Positions 32,990 through 42,127 are shown, counted from the first letter of the stretch. The stretch: 64,000 bases of DNA from Epilithonimonas sp042695135 (GCF_042695135.1 NZ_CP170547.1:2914001-2978000), one strand, 5' to 3'. Translations and numbers: made by a program. Notes: generated by a model not told the origin, from the letters alone.

Positions 32990-34276
32990 ATGAAAAGAAA
33001 TCTATTAAAAGCAAGTTTCATAGCTGCTTTAGCAATAACAAGCCTGCTTCAGGCTCAGGAAAACCAATTAGATAATTTGAAACCAAGAGATAAACGAGGA
33101 TTAACCGTTTTTGAAAATCCAAAAGACACGGTTTCAACTTTTGATCACTTGCGAGTGAAAGTAGGCGGCGCATTTGCCTTACAATTCCAGGGTATAAAAC
33201 ATGAGAGCAATGCAACTCCTGTTTTTAATGCTGCAGGCGTTAATACAAACCAGCTCTACCCTATAGGCAATAATATCAACCTGCCAACTGCAAATCTGGA
33301 TCTTGACGTTGCTTTATACGATGGAGTCAACCTTCACTTAAGAACCTTTCTATCTTCTCGTCATCACACGGACACGTACGTAAAAGGCGGATATTTGCAA
33401 ATTGACAAATTGGACTTCATCGAAAAAGGATTTGCAGAAGACCTTATGAAATATACGACGATCAAAATAGGTCAGGATCAGATCAATTACGGTGACGCAC
33501 AGCTTAGAAGAACCGATAATGCTTACGCCATTCTTAATCCATTTGTCGGTAACTATCTGATGGATGCATACGCAACATTCCCTTTTGCTGAGGTATACTA
33601 CAGAAGAAACGGCGTGATCGTAATGGGAGGTATTACCAATGGAAAACTGAACCAAACCGCTACAGGAGGAACAAGTCCCGGAATCTACGGAAAATTAGGA
33701 TATGACAAACAATTGACAAATGACCTAAGAATCAGACTGACAGGATCAGTTTATAATATCGCCAGAGCACCAAGACTTGACTTCTACAACGGTGACAGAG
33801 CTGGCTCACGATATTATTTCGTAATGGAAAATACAGCGGCTACTTCTGCTGACCAGATGAGATCCGGGATGGTAGATCCTGACTTTCAAAATACGATGAC
33901 CTCATTTATGATCAACCCGTTTGTGAAATACAAAGGACTGGAGTTCTTCGGAATCTTCGAATCTGCTTCCGGGCGTAATCTTGCAGAAACCGAAAGAAGA
34001 ACCTACAACCAATATGCGGCAGAACTTCTTTACAGATTTGGCAATACAGAGAACTTCTACTTTGGAGGACGATACAATAAAGTAGACGGGAAACTAGTCA
34101 CAGGACAAGATATCTCTGTAGACAGATTCAATGTTGGAGGCGGCTGGTTTATGACCAAAAACATTCTTACAAAATTGGAATATGTCAACCAGACTTATGA
34201 CGGATACCCTACCACAAACATCCGATACGACGGTAAATTCAATGGATTCGTATTAGAAGCAGTGATAGCTTTCTAA
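32990..34276 (+). CDS. Outer-membrane porin (phosphate-selective porin O/P-like)
   Basis: A 428-residue protein with a signal peptide (about 1-22, ending LLQAQ). The body is made of alternating strands and polar turns as in a 16-strand porin and ends with a C-terminal aromatic residue (VLEAVIAF), the usual barrel signature. It resembles Bacteroidota proteins annotated as porin O/P. Residues 53-66 (DHLRVKVGGAFALQ) look like the first barrel strand. It lies 25 bases after the first YceI gene and 61 before the second, so the three proteins probably work in one envelope process. Confidence 0.82.
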   Translation: MKRNLLKASFIAALAITSLLQAQENQLDNLKPRDKRGLTVFENPKDTVSTFDHLRVKVGGAFALQFQGIKHESNATPVFNAAGVNTNQLYPIGNNINLPTANLDLDVALYDGVNLHLRTFLSSRHHTDTYVKGGYLQIDKLDFIEKGFAEDLMKYTTIKIGQDQINYGDAQLRRTDNAYAILNPFVGNYLMDAYATFPFAEVYYRRNGVIVMGGITNGKLNQTATGGTSPGIYGKLGYDKQLTNDLRIRLTGSVYNIARAPRLDFYNGDRAGSRYYFVMENTAATSADQMRSGMVDPDFQNTMTSFMINPFVKYKGLEFFGIFESASGRNLAETERRTYNQYAAELLYRFGNTENFYFGGRYNKVDGKLVTGQDISVDRFNVGGGWFMTKNILTKLEYVNQTYDGYPTTNIRYDGKFNGFVLEAVIAF

Positions 34277-34337
34277 ATATTCAGTTAACAGAAGCAGAGG
34301 AGACTCTCGGGCCTTCTCTGTTTTAAAATCAAAAGTC

Positions 34338-34844
34338 ATGAAAACTTTCTATCTTTTACTTTTCTTCTTTATTTCTGTAATAAGAATCGATGCTCAGGAA
34401 AACTATGTTCAGATCAACGGGAGCACCAATATCAATAACTTCCAGTGTGTCAACAACAAATTCAAATCAGAAGTAGGTATTTATAATTTTTCCGAACAAA
34501 AACTTCCAAACATTATCCTGAAAGTAAGCGATTTTGACTGCGGAAACAAGATGATGACAAAAGATTTTCAAAAGATCCTGAATGCAGAAAAGTATCCTGA
34601 GATGACCATCAAATTTCTCAACTTCACAAAAACTCAAAAAAATTTTTTAGCCGTTGTAGAAGTTAAGATGATGAATCAAAGCAAACGCTATAACATAGAA
34701 TTCGGGATAGAAAACAAAAAATTGATAGGCCGGAAAAATGTAAAATTCAGTGATTTTAACATCACTCCACCAAAAAAAATGGGCGGAATGATCGTTGTCA
34801 AAGATGATCTCAATCTCACCTTCAGCCTGTCAACAAAAACTTAA
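34338..34844 (+). CDS. YceI-like periplasmic protein
   Basis: A 168-residue exported protein (signal peptide about 1-19, ending RIDAQ). It shares the YceI layout: GSTNINNFQCV at the start, KMMTKDFQKILNAEKYPEMTIKFLNF in the middle and FSDFNITPPKKMGGMIVVKDDLNLTFSL at the end, but is more diverged than the first copy. Two cysteines (FQCV and FDCGNK) could form a disulfide. Last gene of the YceI-porin-YceI unit. Confidence 0.75.
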   Translation: MKTFYLLLFFFISVIRIDAQENYVQINGSTNINNFQCVNNKFKSEVGIYNFSEQKLPNIILKVSDFDCGNKMMTKDFQKILNAEKYPEMTIKFLNFTKTQKNFLAVVEVKMMNQSKRYNIEFGIENKKLIGRKNVKFSDFNITPPKKMGGMIVVKDDLNLTFSLSTKT

Positions 34845-34917
34845 AATACTTTTTCATATAATTAGATTTTTCAATTCAGCATCATCAGTTTTCTGGTGAT
34901 GCTGTTTTTATTTCCTA

Positions 34918-36270
34918 CTACAAGTTCTTAGAAGTTGAGATATCAAAAAAACGCTGAACATCTTCCAGTGTTTGACAATTTGAGTTGTTTAAAAATATTA
35001 ATTTTAACAAAAATAATTTAGCGATTTCTTTAAACATAAGGATTGAGTCTACACCAATTGGTAATTCTATCCTATTATGTAAATATTTATCTCTTATTTT
35101 ATAAATCGTATTTACTTTGCCAGCAATTTCAGCATCAAAATTATTTATCAATTTTGGTAAAATATTATTTTTTAAGTAGATTAAACCTTTTCCCTTAGTA
35201 TTTGATTTAGGAATAATAACTCTTTCAAAAAATGAAACTAACCATACTAATCTAATATGTAAGTTTTGGGTTGAATTTATATTTCCATAATCATTGATTA
35301 GAGATTCTATTTCAAAATATAATTCATTTTTCTTATTATTCTTTAAAAATTCCGAAATATTTTCTAAGCCTTCTTTTTTAAACTCATTAAAAGAATTAGA
35401 ACTTATTTCAACGGGCACAGCAGATGATTTTTTAGAACCAATAATTGTATGAAAATCACTATTATTAGTATACGAAAAATATTCAGTAACATCATTATTC
35501 ATATCATTAAAATCAACATTAAAAAGGTTTTTTTTATTTAAAGATTCTAAACTTAAAAATATTTTTAAAGCATTTATTGATAATTCAACTTGTTTTTTAG
35601 CTTGAGATAATGCTTTATTATGAACACCAGAAAAACTTGTTGTTATTAATAATTTGTTTAAAAAAGATTTGTTATACATTAAAAATGCCTCATCATCTTT
35701 TTCAGAAATATTAATACTATTATGATTAATCTCTATCAATCTCTCTTCAAAAAAATTTTCTTCTAATGACTTAAATTCGCAATTTCCGACAACGAAATTA
35801 TCCTCAATTGCCAAATTATTCACTTTAAAATAAAATATATGATCATTTTTTTCTTTTTCAATATTTAATAAAAGATAATTATACAAATCAAAATCTGCTT
35901 TACTTTTTGAATACACCTCTATAATCCATCCAAAAACCTTTTTTTCAATAAATTCAAAATCACAATTCTCATAAATAAAATTATCATTTAATAATTCTTC
36001 TACAAGATTTTTTAAGAGTTGATAATTTTTTCTATCTAATCCTACTTTTTTATTATCCAAAATAACATTCGCAGAAATATTATTATTTAAAATATCAGTC
36101 TCATAAATTGTAAAATATACTGTTTTGCGAACATCTATTTTTCCGATGCACTCAGAATCACCAATAAATTTTTTTCTATCTACAGAATTCCCATTTTTCT
36201 TTTCCAAATCTTTTATAAATAAAAGATTAATTAAATTATATGCTGTTTTATTTATTTCATTTATATCCAT
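34918..36270 (-). CDS. Orphan protein with C-terminal HEPN-type RX4H motif
   Basis: A 450-residue protein, unusually rich in Asn, Ile, Lys and Phe and encoded by DNA more AT-rich than its neighbours, which suggests recent acquisition. The N-terminal 250 residues are unrecognised. The C-terminal helical region contains NTIYKIRDKYLHNR, an RX4H motif (about Arg393-His398) as in HEPN RNases, including abortive-infection proteins. An upstream ATG at 36300 would add ten residues, but a -7 box ends three bases before the ATG at 36270, so the transcript is predicted to start at that codon. Its function as a defence ribonuclease is inference. Confidence 0.6.
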   Translation of the reverse strand: MDINEINKTAYNLINLLFIKDLEKKNGNSVDRKKFIGDSECIGKIDVRKTVYFTIYETDILNNNISANVILDNKKVGLDRKNYQLLKNLVEELLNDNFIYENCDFEFIEKKVFGWIIEVYSKSKADFDLYNYLLLNIEKEKNDHIFYFKVNNLAIEDNFVVGNCEFKSLEENFFEERLIEINHNSINISEKDDEAFLMYNKSFLNKLLITTSFSGVHNKALSQAKKQVELSINALKIFLSLESLNKKNLFNVDFNDMNNDVTEYFSYTNNSDFHTIIGSKKSSAVPVEISSNSFNEFKKEGLENISEFLKNNKKNELYFEIESLINDYGNINSTQNLHIRLVWLVSFFERVIIPKSNTKGKGLIYLKNNILPKLINNFDAEIAGKVNTIYKIRDKYLHNRIELPIGVDSILMFKEIAKLFLLKLIFLNNSNCQTLEDVQRFFDISTSKNL

Positions 36271-36273
36271 AAT

Positions 36274-36281
36274 CAAATTTA
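36274..36281 (-). promoter_or_regulatory. -7 box abutting the start of the HEPN-motif gene
   Basis: On the minus strand TAAATTTG ends three bases before ATG, so the mRNA is predicted to be leaderless. An ATTTG lies 16 bases upstream as a possible -33 element. Confidence 0.5.
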
Positions 36282-36305
36282 GAAAATAAATGATTTCCAA
36301 ATTCG

Positions 36306-36313
36306 TAAATTTG
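36306..36313 (+). promoter_or_regulatory. -7 box abutting the start of mutS2
   Basis: TAAATTTG ends four bases before the GTG start of mutS2, again predicting a leaderless mRNA. It faces the box at 36274-36281 across 24 bases. Confidence 0.5.
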
Positions 36314-36317
36314 CAAT

Positions 36318-38465
36318 GTGAATATCAATCAGACCGATCTTAATGAATTAGAATTTCCGGAACTTCTTTCGGAGATCGCCCCTTTCGCTTTCTCGCCGAA
36401 AACGGCAGACAAAATAATGGAACTTCGGCCGATGCCAATTGACGAAGCCGAAGTTTCTTTAAAAAAAACCTCAGAATTCCTTTCGAGTTTTGAAAGTTCA
36501 ACCGCTGTTCCATTTGACGAATACGAAGATATCGAAGAAGAACTGAAACTGATGCTGATCGAGAATTTCCGGCTGGAAAACAAATCATTCATCAGGATCA
36601 AAACCATTACAGAGCAGATCGGAAAACTGCAAAGATTCTTTCCTCAGCTTTCCGAACTTTTCCCAACGCTTCTGGAAGAAATAAAAGACATCGAATTCCG
36701 AAAAGAAATTGTTGACAAAATAGATAAAGTTTTCAACCGTTTCGGGGACGTAAAAACCGAAGCATCACCAATTTTAAAAACTTTAAGAACAGAAATCCAG
36801 CACGCCAGAAAAACGATTGACGAGAACTTCAATCGTGCGTTATTCAATTACGGACAAAGTGATTTTCTGGATGACATCAAAGAAAGCATCATTGAGGATC
36901 AACGGGTTTTAGCCGTAAAATCCGGATTTAAAAAGAGAGTTTCCGGACGCGTTTTAGGAATTTCAAAAACAGGTTCTATCACCTTCGTTCAGCCGGAAAG
37001 TGTTGTAAAACATTACTTTAAGCTGAAAGAAAATCAGGAAGAAGAGAAAAAAGAAATCGATAAAATCCTTAGAAAACTGACAGCCGAAATTGCTGCATTC
37101 CAACCACAACTTTCGGATTATCAATCTTATATATTTGATTTGGATCTGATAAGAGCAAAAGCGAAATTCGCAGAACAGATCAATGGAATTTTACCAAAAA
37201 TCAACAGGCATCAAACCTTGAGATTACGTGAAGCCTTTCATCCACTACTCTGGATCAGAAACAAAGCAGAGAAAAAAGAGATCTTTTCTCAAACCATTTC
37301 ATTAACGGAACACAACAGGATCGTCTGTATCTCGGGACCAAATGCCGGCGGAAAATCCATCACGCTTAAAACCGTTGGCCTTCTGCAACTCATGATCCAA
37401 AGCGGAATCCTAGTGCCTTGTCATCCAAAATCCGAAATGTTTTTTTTCGAGAAAATAATGACGGACATTGGTGATAATCAATCCATAGAAAATCACCTTT
37501 CCACCTACTCTTCCCGACTGAAAAAAATGTCTGGGATGATCCGTGAAGCAGATGGTAAATCGCTTTTACTAATTGATGAATTCGGGACAGGTTCCGATCC
37601 GGAATTGGGTGGGGCATTAGCAGAAAGTTTTCTGGAATTTTTCTATGATAAAAAGAGTTTCGGGATTATTACAACGCACTATACAAATATTAAATTGGTT
37701 GTGGAAAATCTTCCTGCAGCCACAAATGCAGCGATGCTTTTTGATGAACATTCATTGGAACCACTTTACAAATTAGAAGTCGGGCAAGCCGGAAGTTCTT
37801 TCACATTTGAAGTCGCTGAGAAAAACCGGATCCCGAGATTCATCATTACTTCTGCTAAGAAAAAAGTGGAACATGACATCGTGAATCTTGATAAAACGAT
37901 TGTGAAACTTCAGCAGGAAAAATTCGAGGTCGAAAAGATAAAATCCGATCTTTCGGAAAAAAGAGATTCTGTAGAAGATAAGCGTGACAATCTTCAAAAA
38001 CTGAACGAGCAGCTTCAGCAAAAACTTCATAATTTTCAAAAATTATATGAAGATGAACATCGTAAACTGCAATTCGGAAATAAGATAGAATCCTTTATCG
38101 ACAGCTATGTAAAAGGAAAATCCCGAAAAGATGTTGTGAAAGATTTTGTAAAGATTTTGGAACAGGAAAAGTTTCGGAAAATTGGTATTGACAAAGACGA
38201 AAGCAAACGTCTGCAAGTCATCAAACGGAAGATCACACAACAGCTAAAAAAAGAAGATGTTCAGGAAAAGATCGTGGAGACCAACGAAAAACTGGAAGAA
38301 AAACGTGTGGCTGAACGAGCAGTCTGGATGAAAATCGGTCAGCGTGTCCGCATCAAGGGAAGTACGAGTGTGGGAACTATTGACGAAATCAAAAAAAATA
38401 AAGTTTCCGTCAATTATGGAACTTTTAAAACCACAATTGATTCTAGTGAGTTGGAGAGGATTTAG
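36318..38465 (+). CDS. MutS2-type DNA-binding ATPase without Smr domain
   Basis: A 715-residue protein beginning with GTG. The N-terminal helical core (DLNELEFPELLSEIAPFAFS...) leads to the MutS ATPase: Walker A GPNAGGKSITLK, Walker B LLLIDEFGTGSDPELGGALAESFLEFF and the THYTNIKL switch. A long coiled coil follows (about 510-620, KTIVKLQQEKFEVEKIKSDLSEKRDSVEDKRD). The protein stops after a small KOW-like domain (VRIKGSTSVGTIDEIKKNKVSVNYG) and lacks the C-terminal Smr endonuclease domain of classical MutS2, as I recall for other Flavobacteriia. MutS2 acts in recombination control or rescue of collided ribosomes, depending on the organism. Confidence 0.9.
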   Translation: MNINQTDLNELEFPELLSEIAPFAFSPKTADKIMELRPMPIDEAEVSLKKTSEFLSSFESSTAVPFDEYEDIEEELKLMLIENFRLENKSFIRIKTITEQIGKLQRFFPQLSELFPTLLEEIKDIEFRKEIVDKIDKVFNRFGDVKTEASPILKTLRTEIQHARKTIDENFNRALFNYGQSDFLDDIKESIIEDQRVLAVKSGFKKRVSGRVLGISKTGSITFVQPESVVKHYFKLKENQEEEKKEIDKILRKLTAEIAAFQPQLSDYQSYIFDLDLIRAKAKFAEQINGILPKINRHQTLRLREAFHPLLWIRNKAEKKEIFSQTISLTEHNRIVCISGPNAGGKSITLKTVGLLQLMIQSGILVPCHPKSEMFFFEKIMTDIGDNQSIENHLSTYSSRLKKMSGMIREADGKSLLLIDEFGTGSDPELGGALAESFLEFFYDKKSFGIITTHYTNIKLVVENLPAATNAAMLFDEHSLEPLYKLEVGQAGSSFTFEVAEKNRIPRFIITSAKKKVEHDIVNLDKTIVKLQQEKFEVEKIKSDLSEKRDSVEDKRDNLQKLNEQLQQKLHNFQKLYEDEHRKLQFGNKIESFIDSYVKGKSRKDVVKDFVKILEQEKFRKIGIDKDESKRLQVIKRKITQQLKKEDVQEKIVETNEKLEEKRVAERAVWMKIGQRVRIKGSTSVGTIDEIKKNKVSVNYGTFKTTIDSSELERI

Positions 38466-38495
38466 ATTTTTTTAGAGTTTAAAAATATTGAAACC

Positions 38496-38929
38496 TTATG
38501 TAGATTCTGCATTGTTATCATTATCAGTTTTAATTTTTTCCAATGACTGAATCAGATTATTGAGTTGCTGTGGATTTAGCCATTTTAAAAGTACTTTTTC
38601 CTTGATTTCCTTTTTCCGATAGGACTTAATAGTGAATACCATTTCGTAGCCCTGGATTTTTTTTACAATTGCAAAATTTTTGAGTTTTCTGGATGGAAAT
38701 TCAATACTCCGGGAGTATAATTCATTTTCTAAGGGATGAAAAATTTTGATGCTAATGACTTCTCCGGAATATTCAAATGTGAACGTTCGTATATTGATGA
38801 AGATGAGAATCAATATTACTATTATAAAACCTGTAACTGCAATTAAAATTTCTTTTTTTACGATATGAAGAAGAAATATGATAACACCAAAAATAATACA
38901 AAAAAAATCAGTCCTAGAATTAGATGCAT
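38496..38929 (-). pseudogene. Small membrane protein gene, apparently frameshifted at an A8/T8 tract
   Basis: The main frame (38496-38813) encodes 105 residues with no canonical start except a TTG inside a membrane helix. Read further upstream, the same frame continues through a second hydrophobic segment (FFCIIFGVIIFLLHIV) without ATG. An ATG at 38929 begins MHLILGLIFF in the neighbouring frame and would enter the main frame if the eight-base homopolymer at 38900-38907 had one more base. The restored product would have about 144 residues: two membrane helices and a soluble beta-rich domain (EVISIKIFHPLENELYSRSIEFPSRKLKNFAIV). A sequencing error, real mutation or slippage control are all possible. 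Confidence 0.45.
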
Positions 38930-39016
38930 TGATAATCTAACTGCTTTATAATTTGAAATTTTCTTTTAATACTGAAATTATTTTTTTTAAAAGTTAACAG
39001 AAAGCGTTTGAAAAAC

Positions 39017-39055
39017 AGAAAGGAGGTACACAGCCTCCTTTCTTGTTTGTTACTT
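39017..39055. terminator. Strong hairpin in the 38930-39330 gap
   Basis: AGAAAGGAGG (39017-39026) pairs with CCTCCTTTCT (39034-39043) over a 7-base loop. On the minus strand it is followed by GTTTTTC, and on the plus strand by TGTTTGTTAC. It is over 270 bases from the nearest stop codon on either strand. The rest of this 400-base AT-rich gap shows no convincing gene. Confidence 0.6.
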
Positions 39056-39330
39056 AAAAAATAACATTTTTCTTCACTGACAGAAACTAAAGTCAGGTAC
39101 TATATATAAAATTTGTGTTCTGAAAAATAATTTGTTGAAATAGTTTTTACACATTCCAATTGTAAATTATTAGACTACAAATAAAAAGAAGAGTCAAAAA
39201 TAAACAGCAAAAAACAGATACTCAAAAGATACTCTATTTAAAAAATCAATTGAAAATCAATAAAATACAAAAATGAAAAGCGACTTAGCAAAAATGATCT
39301 GTGAGAATAAATCCCAAGTGATATCACTGA

Positions 39331-40833
39331 TCAGGCTTTAAAATGTTCTTTTAACCACACATAAAAATCCTCATTGGTAGAGATTTTAAGTTTTTTTCTG
39401 AGAATATATTTTCTGTTCTGGATGGTACGCACAGATTTGTACGTGATTTCGGCAATTTCCTTGGTTTCAAAATTCATATAGATATATGCCAGCAACACAA
39501 AATCACTATTCTGGATAGAAGGACTGATTTTGATCAATCTGGTTTCAAAGTCGGGATGGATTTCCAAAAAGAGCCTGTAAAAATTAGGGTGATTATTTTT
39601 TGCCAGTTCGTATAATTCTTTGATGCTGCTATTGAGCTTCGATTTCAATTCTAAGGTTTCCTGCTCTTTCTGGAAGATTATTTTCCTTTTTTCAGAAAGT
39701 CGTTGTTCGTTGCCTCTTATGATATTCTGTCTTTTTCTGGCCCTGATTCTGTAGATTATCATAACTAATAAAATAACTACGATACATAAAACTGCAAAAG
39801 TTTTAATCAAAAAATTAGATTTTTCGATCGATTTATTTTCTTCTTCATCCAAAATGGCACTTACCGCTTTTCGTATATTAGCAGGATTCCTTTGAAGATT
39901 CTTTTCATTCTCCCGATAATATTTTATAAGATATTTTTTCTGGTTTTCGGGTTGGTTCAAAAGAGTGTATAAATCTGCAATCTTTTTATATAAAGTAATC
40001 TTATAGTCCAGAATGTCAATTTTCCTGTATTCTATATCATCTATGCTTTTCAGATAGTATCTGAGAGCCTCAGAATAATTTTTCTGGTCAAAGTAGTAAT
40101 CTCCAAGAGCAATATAAGGTGTTGATTTTGACTCTTTAGTTTCATTTTCTACGATCGAAAGTGATTTATTAAAATAATACAGCGCAGAATCTCTTTTTTT
40201 ATAAAAATTTAGATAAATATAGCCTTTATTAGCATAGATATTAGAAAATGCAGCTTTGATATGTTTTGATTTTAACAGCAAAGGTTCTTTTGAATAGGCT
40301 TCTACAACTGCCATAGACTTTACAGCCATTTTATAATTGTCCATATTCATGTAACAAGCTGCAATATTGCCGTACGCTCTGAGATTAATCCTGGCTGCTG
40401 CAGGACTTTTTTCATTTTTCAGAAGAGAGATGATCTCCCTGTTTTCCTTCAGAACTTCGGTATCTAAATGCAGCTTCCCATAGTTGACAGAATTTTCTTC
40501 CTTTACAAGGGCCTGTAGAATAAGGTCTTTCTCAAAGTGTTCCTCATTCTTTGCTTTTTCCAAATATTCGAAGCTCTCCTTATTCAGACCAAGAAAACCA
40601 AGCGTTTTTGCCATATAAACATAGCTGTATGCTTTCTTCTCCGAATTATTAATCTTTTCCGAGATCAGGCTGGCTTGCTTGGCATACCTTAAGGCTTTCA
40701 TTCTGTCAATCCAGGCATATTCCTGATTGAGATCCAGTAAAGTATCAATCTGCGCGATTTCCTTTTGCTGAGAAAAAGCAAACGATGATAATAGTACAAA
40801 AGAAAGAACATATTTTTTTAAAAACCAATTCAT
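39331..40833 (-). CDS. TPR-repeat membrane regulator with LuxR-type helix-turn-helix
   Basis: A 500-residue protein. A signal peptide or N-terminal anchor (about 1-21) is followed by tetratricopeptide-like repeats (about 25-330) on the periplasmic side. One membrane helix follows at about 345-365 (FLIKTFAVLCIVVILLVMIIY), then a coiled coil (RLSEKRKIIFQKEQETLELKSKL) and a C-terminal LuxR/GerE-like helix-turn-helix in the cytoplasm (YIYMNFETKEIAEITYKSVRTIQNRKYILRKKLKI). This layout is common in Flavobacteriia and suggests a one-component sensor linking envelope signals to transcription. Its targets are unknown. Confidence 0.85.
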   Translation of the reverse strand: MNWFLKKYVLSFVLLSSFAFSQQKEIAQIDTLLDLNQEYAWIDRMKALRYAKQASLISEKINNSEKKAYSYVYMAKTLGFLGLNKESFEYLEKAKNEEHFEKDLILQALVKEENSVNYGKLHLDTEVLKENREIISLLKNEKSPAAARINLRAYGNIAACYMNMDNYKMAVKSMAVVEAYSKEPLLLKSKHIKAAFSNIYANKGYIYLNFYKKRDSALYYFNKSLSIVENETKESKSTPYIALGDYYFDQKNYSEALRYYLKSIDDIEYRKIDILDYKITLYKKIADLYTLLNQPENQKKYLIKYYRENEKNLQRNPANIRKAVSAILDEEENKSIEKSNFLIKTFAVLCIVVILLVMIIYRIRARKRQNIIRGNEQRLSEKRKIIFQKEQETLELKSKLNSSIKELYELAKNNHPNFYRLFLEIHPDFETRLIKISPSIQNSDFVLLAYIYMNFETKEIAEITYKSVRTIQNRKYILRKKLKISTNEDFYVWLKEHFKA

Positions 40834-40931
40834 AAAATCCTAACAGGCAAACATTTTGAAAATATTATGACCATTGCAAATTAAATAATAAGTATTCAGC
40901 GAACAAAAAATAAGTTGTGTGTATTAAAATA

Positions 40932-40958
40932 AAAAGCGATCAGATTTTGATCGCTTTT
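40932..40958 (-). terminator. Terminator of the 125-residue conserved protein gene
   Basis: AAAAGCGATCA (40932-40942) pairs perfectly with TGATCGCTTTT (40948-40958); five bases separate it from the minus-strand stop codon. Confidence 0.8.
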
Positions 40959-40962
40959 ATTT

Positions 40963-41340
40963 TTATGCGTGAAAGTGAGATTTCACTTCTTCCAGAACCT
41001 GCTCTTCGCTGAGTTGCGAATCTGTTCCGAGTTTGATATTGAGATTTTTGTATTGCGCTGTTTCCAAAAGATGATTTCTCAATTCTTCCTGAGAAGTTCC
41101 TGGTCCGGTAATGTACAAATCTGTACTGTTGGTGATCAGTTTTTCGATCTCCTTGTAGAATTTCAATTTGTTGGATTGTTCCGCATTATTCGCTGCATTT
41201 TCGCTGGAGTTACCGTGTTGGATTTCAGCTTTTACCGTTTCTTTCACTGCAAATTCAGTTACTTCCTGCGTATCGTGATTGGTTACTACGATTGCTTTTG
41301 TACCGTCTATCCAAAGTCCGGCTGCTTTTTTATCACTCAT
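40963..41340 (-). CDS. Small conserved protein, possibly eRF1-domain-like
   Basis: A 125-residue cytoplasmic protein. It begins KAAGLWIDGTKAIVVTNHD and later has DLYITGPGTSQEELRNHLLETAQYKNLNIKLGTDSQLSEEQV. The strand-then-GPG(x)nEEL(x)nHL arrangement is reminiscent of bacterial release-factor-like (baeRF) or host-attachment proteins of the eRF1 type, but with only part of the domain. The central segment (HGNSSENAANNAEQSNK) is low-complexity. The identification is tentative. Confidence 0.6.
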   Translation of the reverse strand: MSDKKAAGLWIDGTKAIVVTNHDTQEVTEFAVKETVKAEIQHGNSSENAANNAEQSNKLKFYKEIEKLITNSTDLYITGPGTSQEELRNHLLETAQYKNLNIKLGTDSQLSEEQVLEEVKSHFHA

Positions 41341-41410
41341 AATTTATTATTTGAATGATAACTCTCAAGGTTCGTGCTAATGCGCTGTTAAGGAACGTTA
41401 AAAGTTGAAA

Positions 41411-42025
41411 TTAATGATAATAAATATCCTCATACATCACGCCAGCTTCGATTCTAACAGACAGCTTATTCTTTTCCGGAACGATTGGACAATTGTAATC
41501 CAAAGCATTATAAGCACAATATGGCTGATAAGACTGGTTGAAGTCCAGAATAATTTCATTTCCTTCGGGAATTCTTAGATCCATATATTTTCCGCCGCCA
41601 TAAGTTTCTTTGCCGTTCGTATCGTCACGGAATGGAAGAAAAAGATAATCTTTATATTTCTCCATTTTCATCAGATCCAGACTTTGATAGATCGTCAACG
41701 AATAATTCTTTCCATCGATTTCGAAATCAGCTTTTCCAAATTCCTGATATTTCTTAAAATTGCCGGAAGAAGTCGGCAGTTCGAAAGGAACGGGGTTTTC
41801 AGTTTTGGTAAATTTTGCCTTTATTCTATATTTCAGATCAATTGGAAAGAATGGATGTTGTTTGAATTTCCTCAGATTTTCACCTCTCAATGGAGATTCT
41901 TTCGGATTAAGATATTCAACATTCAGATCATTTTGAAACTTTTTTATAGCTTCAACATCTTCGTTCTTCGTCTGAGAATTCAGAAACAAAGAGAATATGA
42001 CGAATAAGAAACTTAATTTTTTCAT
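41411..42025 (-). CDS. DUF1684 family exported protein
   Basis: A 204-residue protein with a signal peptide (about 1-18, ending LFLNSQ). DUF1684 features are LNPKESPLRGENLRKFKQHPFFPIDLKYRIKAKF, FLPFRDDTNGKETYGGGKYMDL and the near-terminal YCAYNALDYNCPIVPEKNKLSVRIEAG. The family is widespread and not functionally characterised. It probably sits in the periplasm. Confidence 0.85.
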   Translation of the reverse strand: MKKLSFLFVIFSLFLNSQTKNEDVEAIKKFQNDLNVEYLNPKESPLRGENLRKFKQHPFFPIDLKYRIKAKFTKTENPVPFELPTSSGNFKKYQEFGKADFEIDGKNYSLTIYQSLDLMKMEKYKDYLFLPFRDDTNGKETYGGGKYMDLRIPEGNEIILDFNQSYQPYCAYNALDYNCPIVPEKNKLSVRIEAGVMYEDIYYH

Positions 42026-42057
42026 AGTTTAATATAGATACAACTTTTAACATAAAG

Positions 42058-42108
42058 TTTGTCATTCCGTAGGAATCTCAGCAGTCTGGATTCCTACGGA
42101 ATGACAAA
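42058..42108. repeat. Perfect 20-bp hairpin of the GTCATTCCG palindrome family
   Basis: TTTGTCATTCCGTAGGAATC (42058-42077) is perfectly complementary to 42089-42108, with an 11-base loop. It lies 19 bases after the stop codon of the AI-2E transporter gene and may serve as its terminator or 3' stabiliser. Confidence 0.85.
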
Positions 42109-42127
42109 TACGTGTTAAAAAAAATTA

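Noticed and set aside
39273..39341. A 22-codon frame beginning ATGAAAAGCGAC after the long AT-rich gap
   Set aside because: It has no clear promoter, overlaps the 3' end of the minus-strand TPR regulator gene and lacks recognisable features; a chance frame is as likely.
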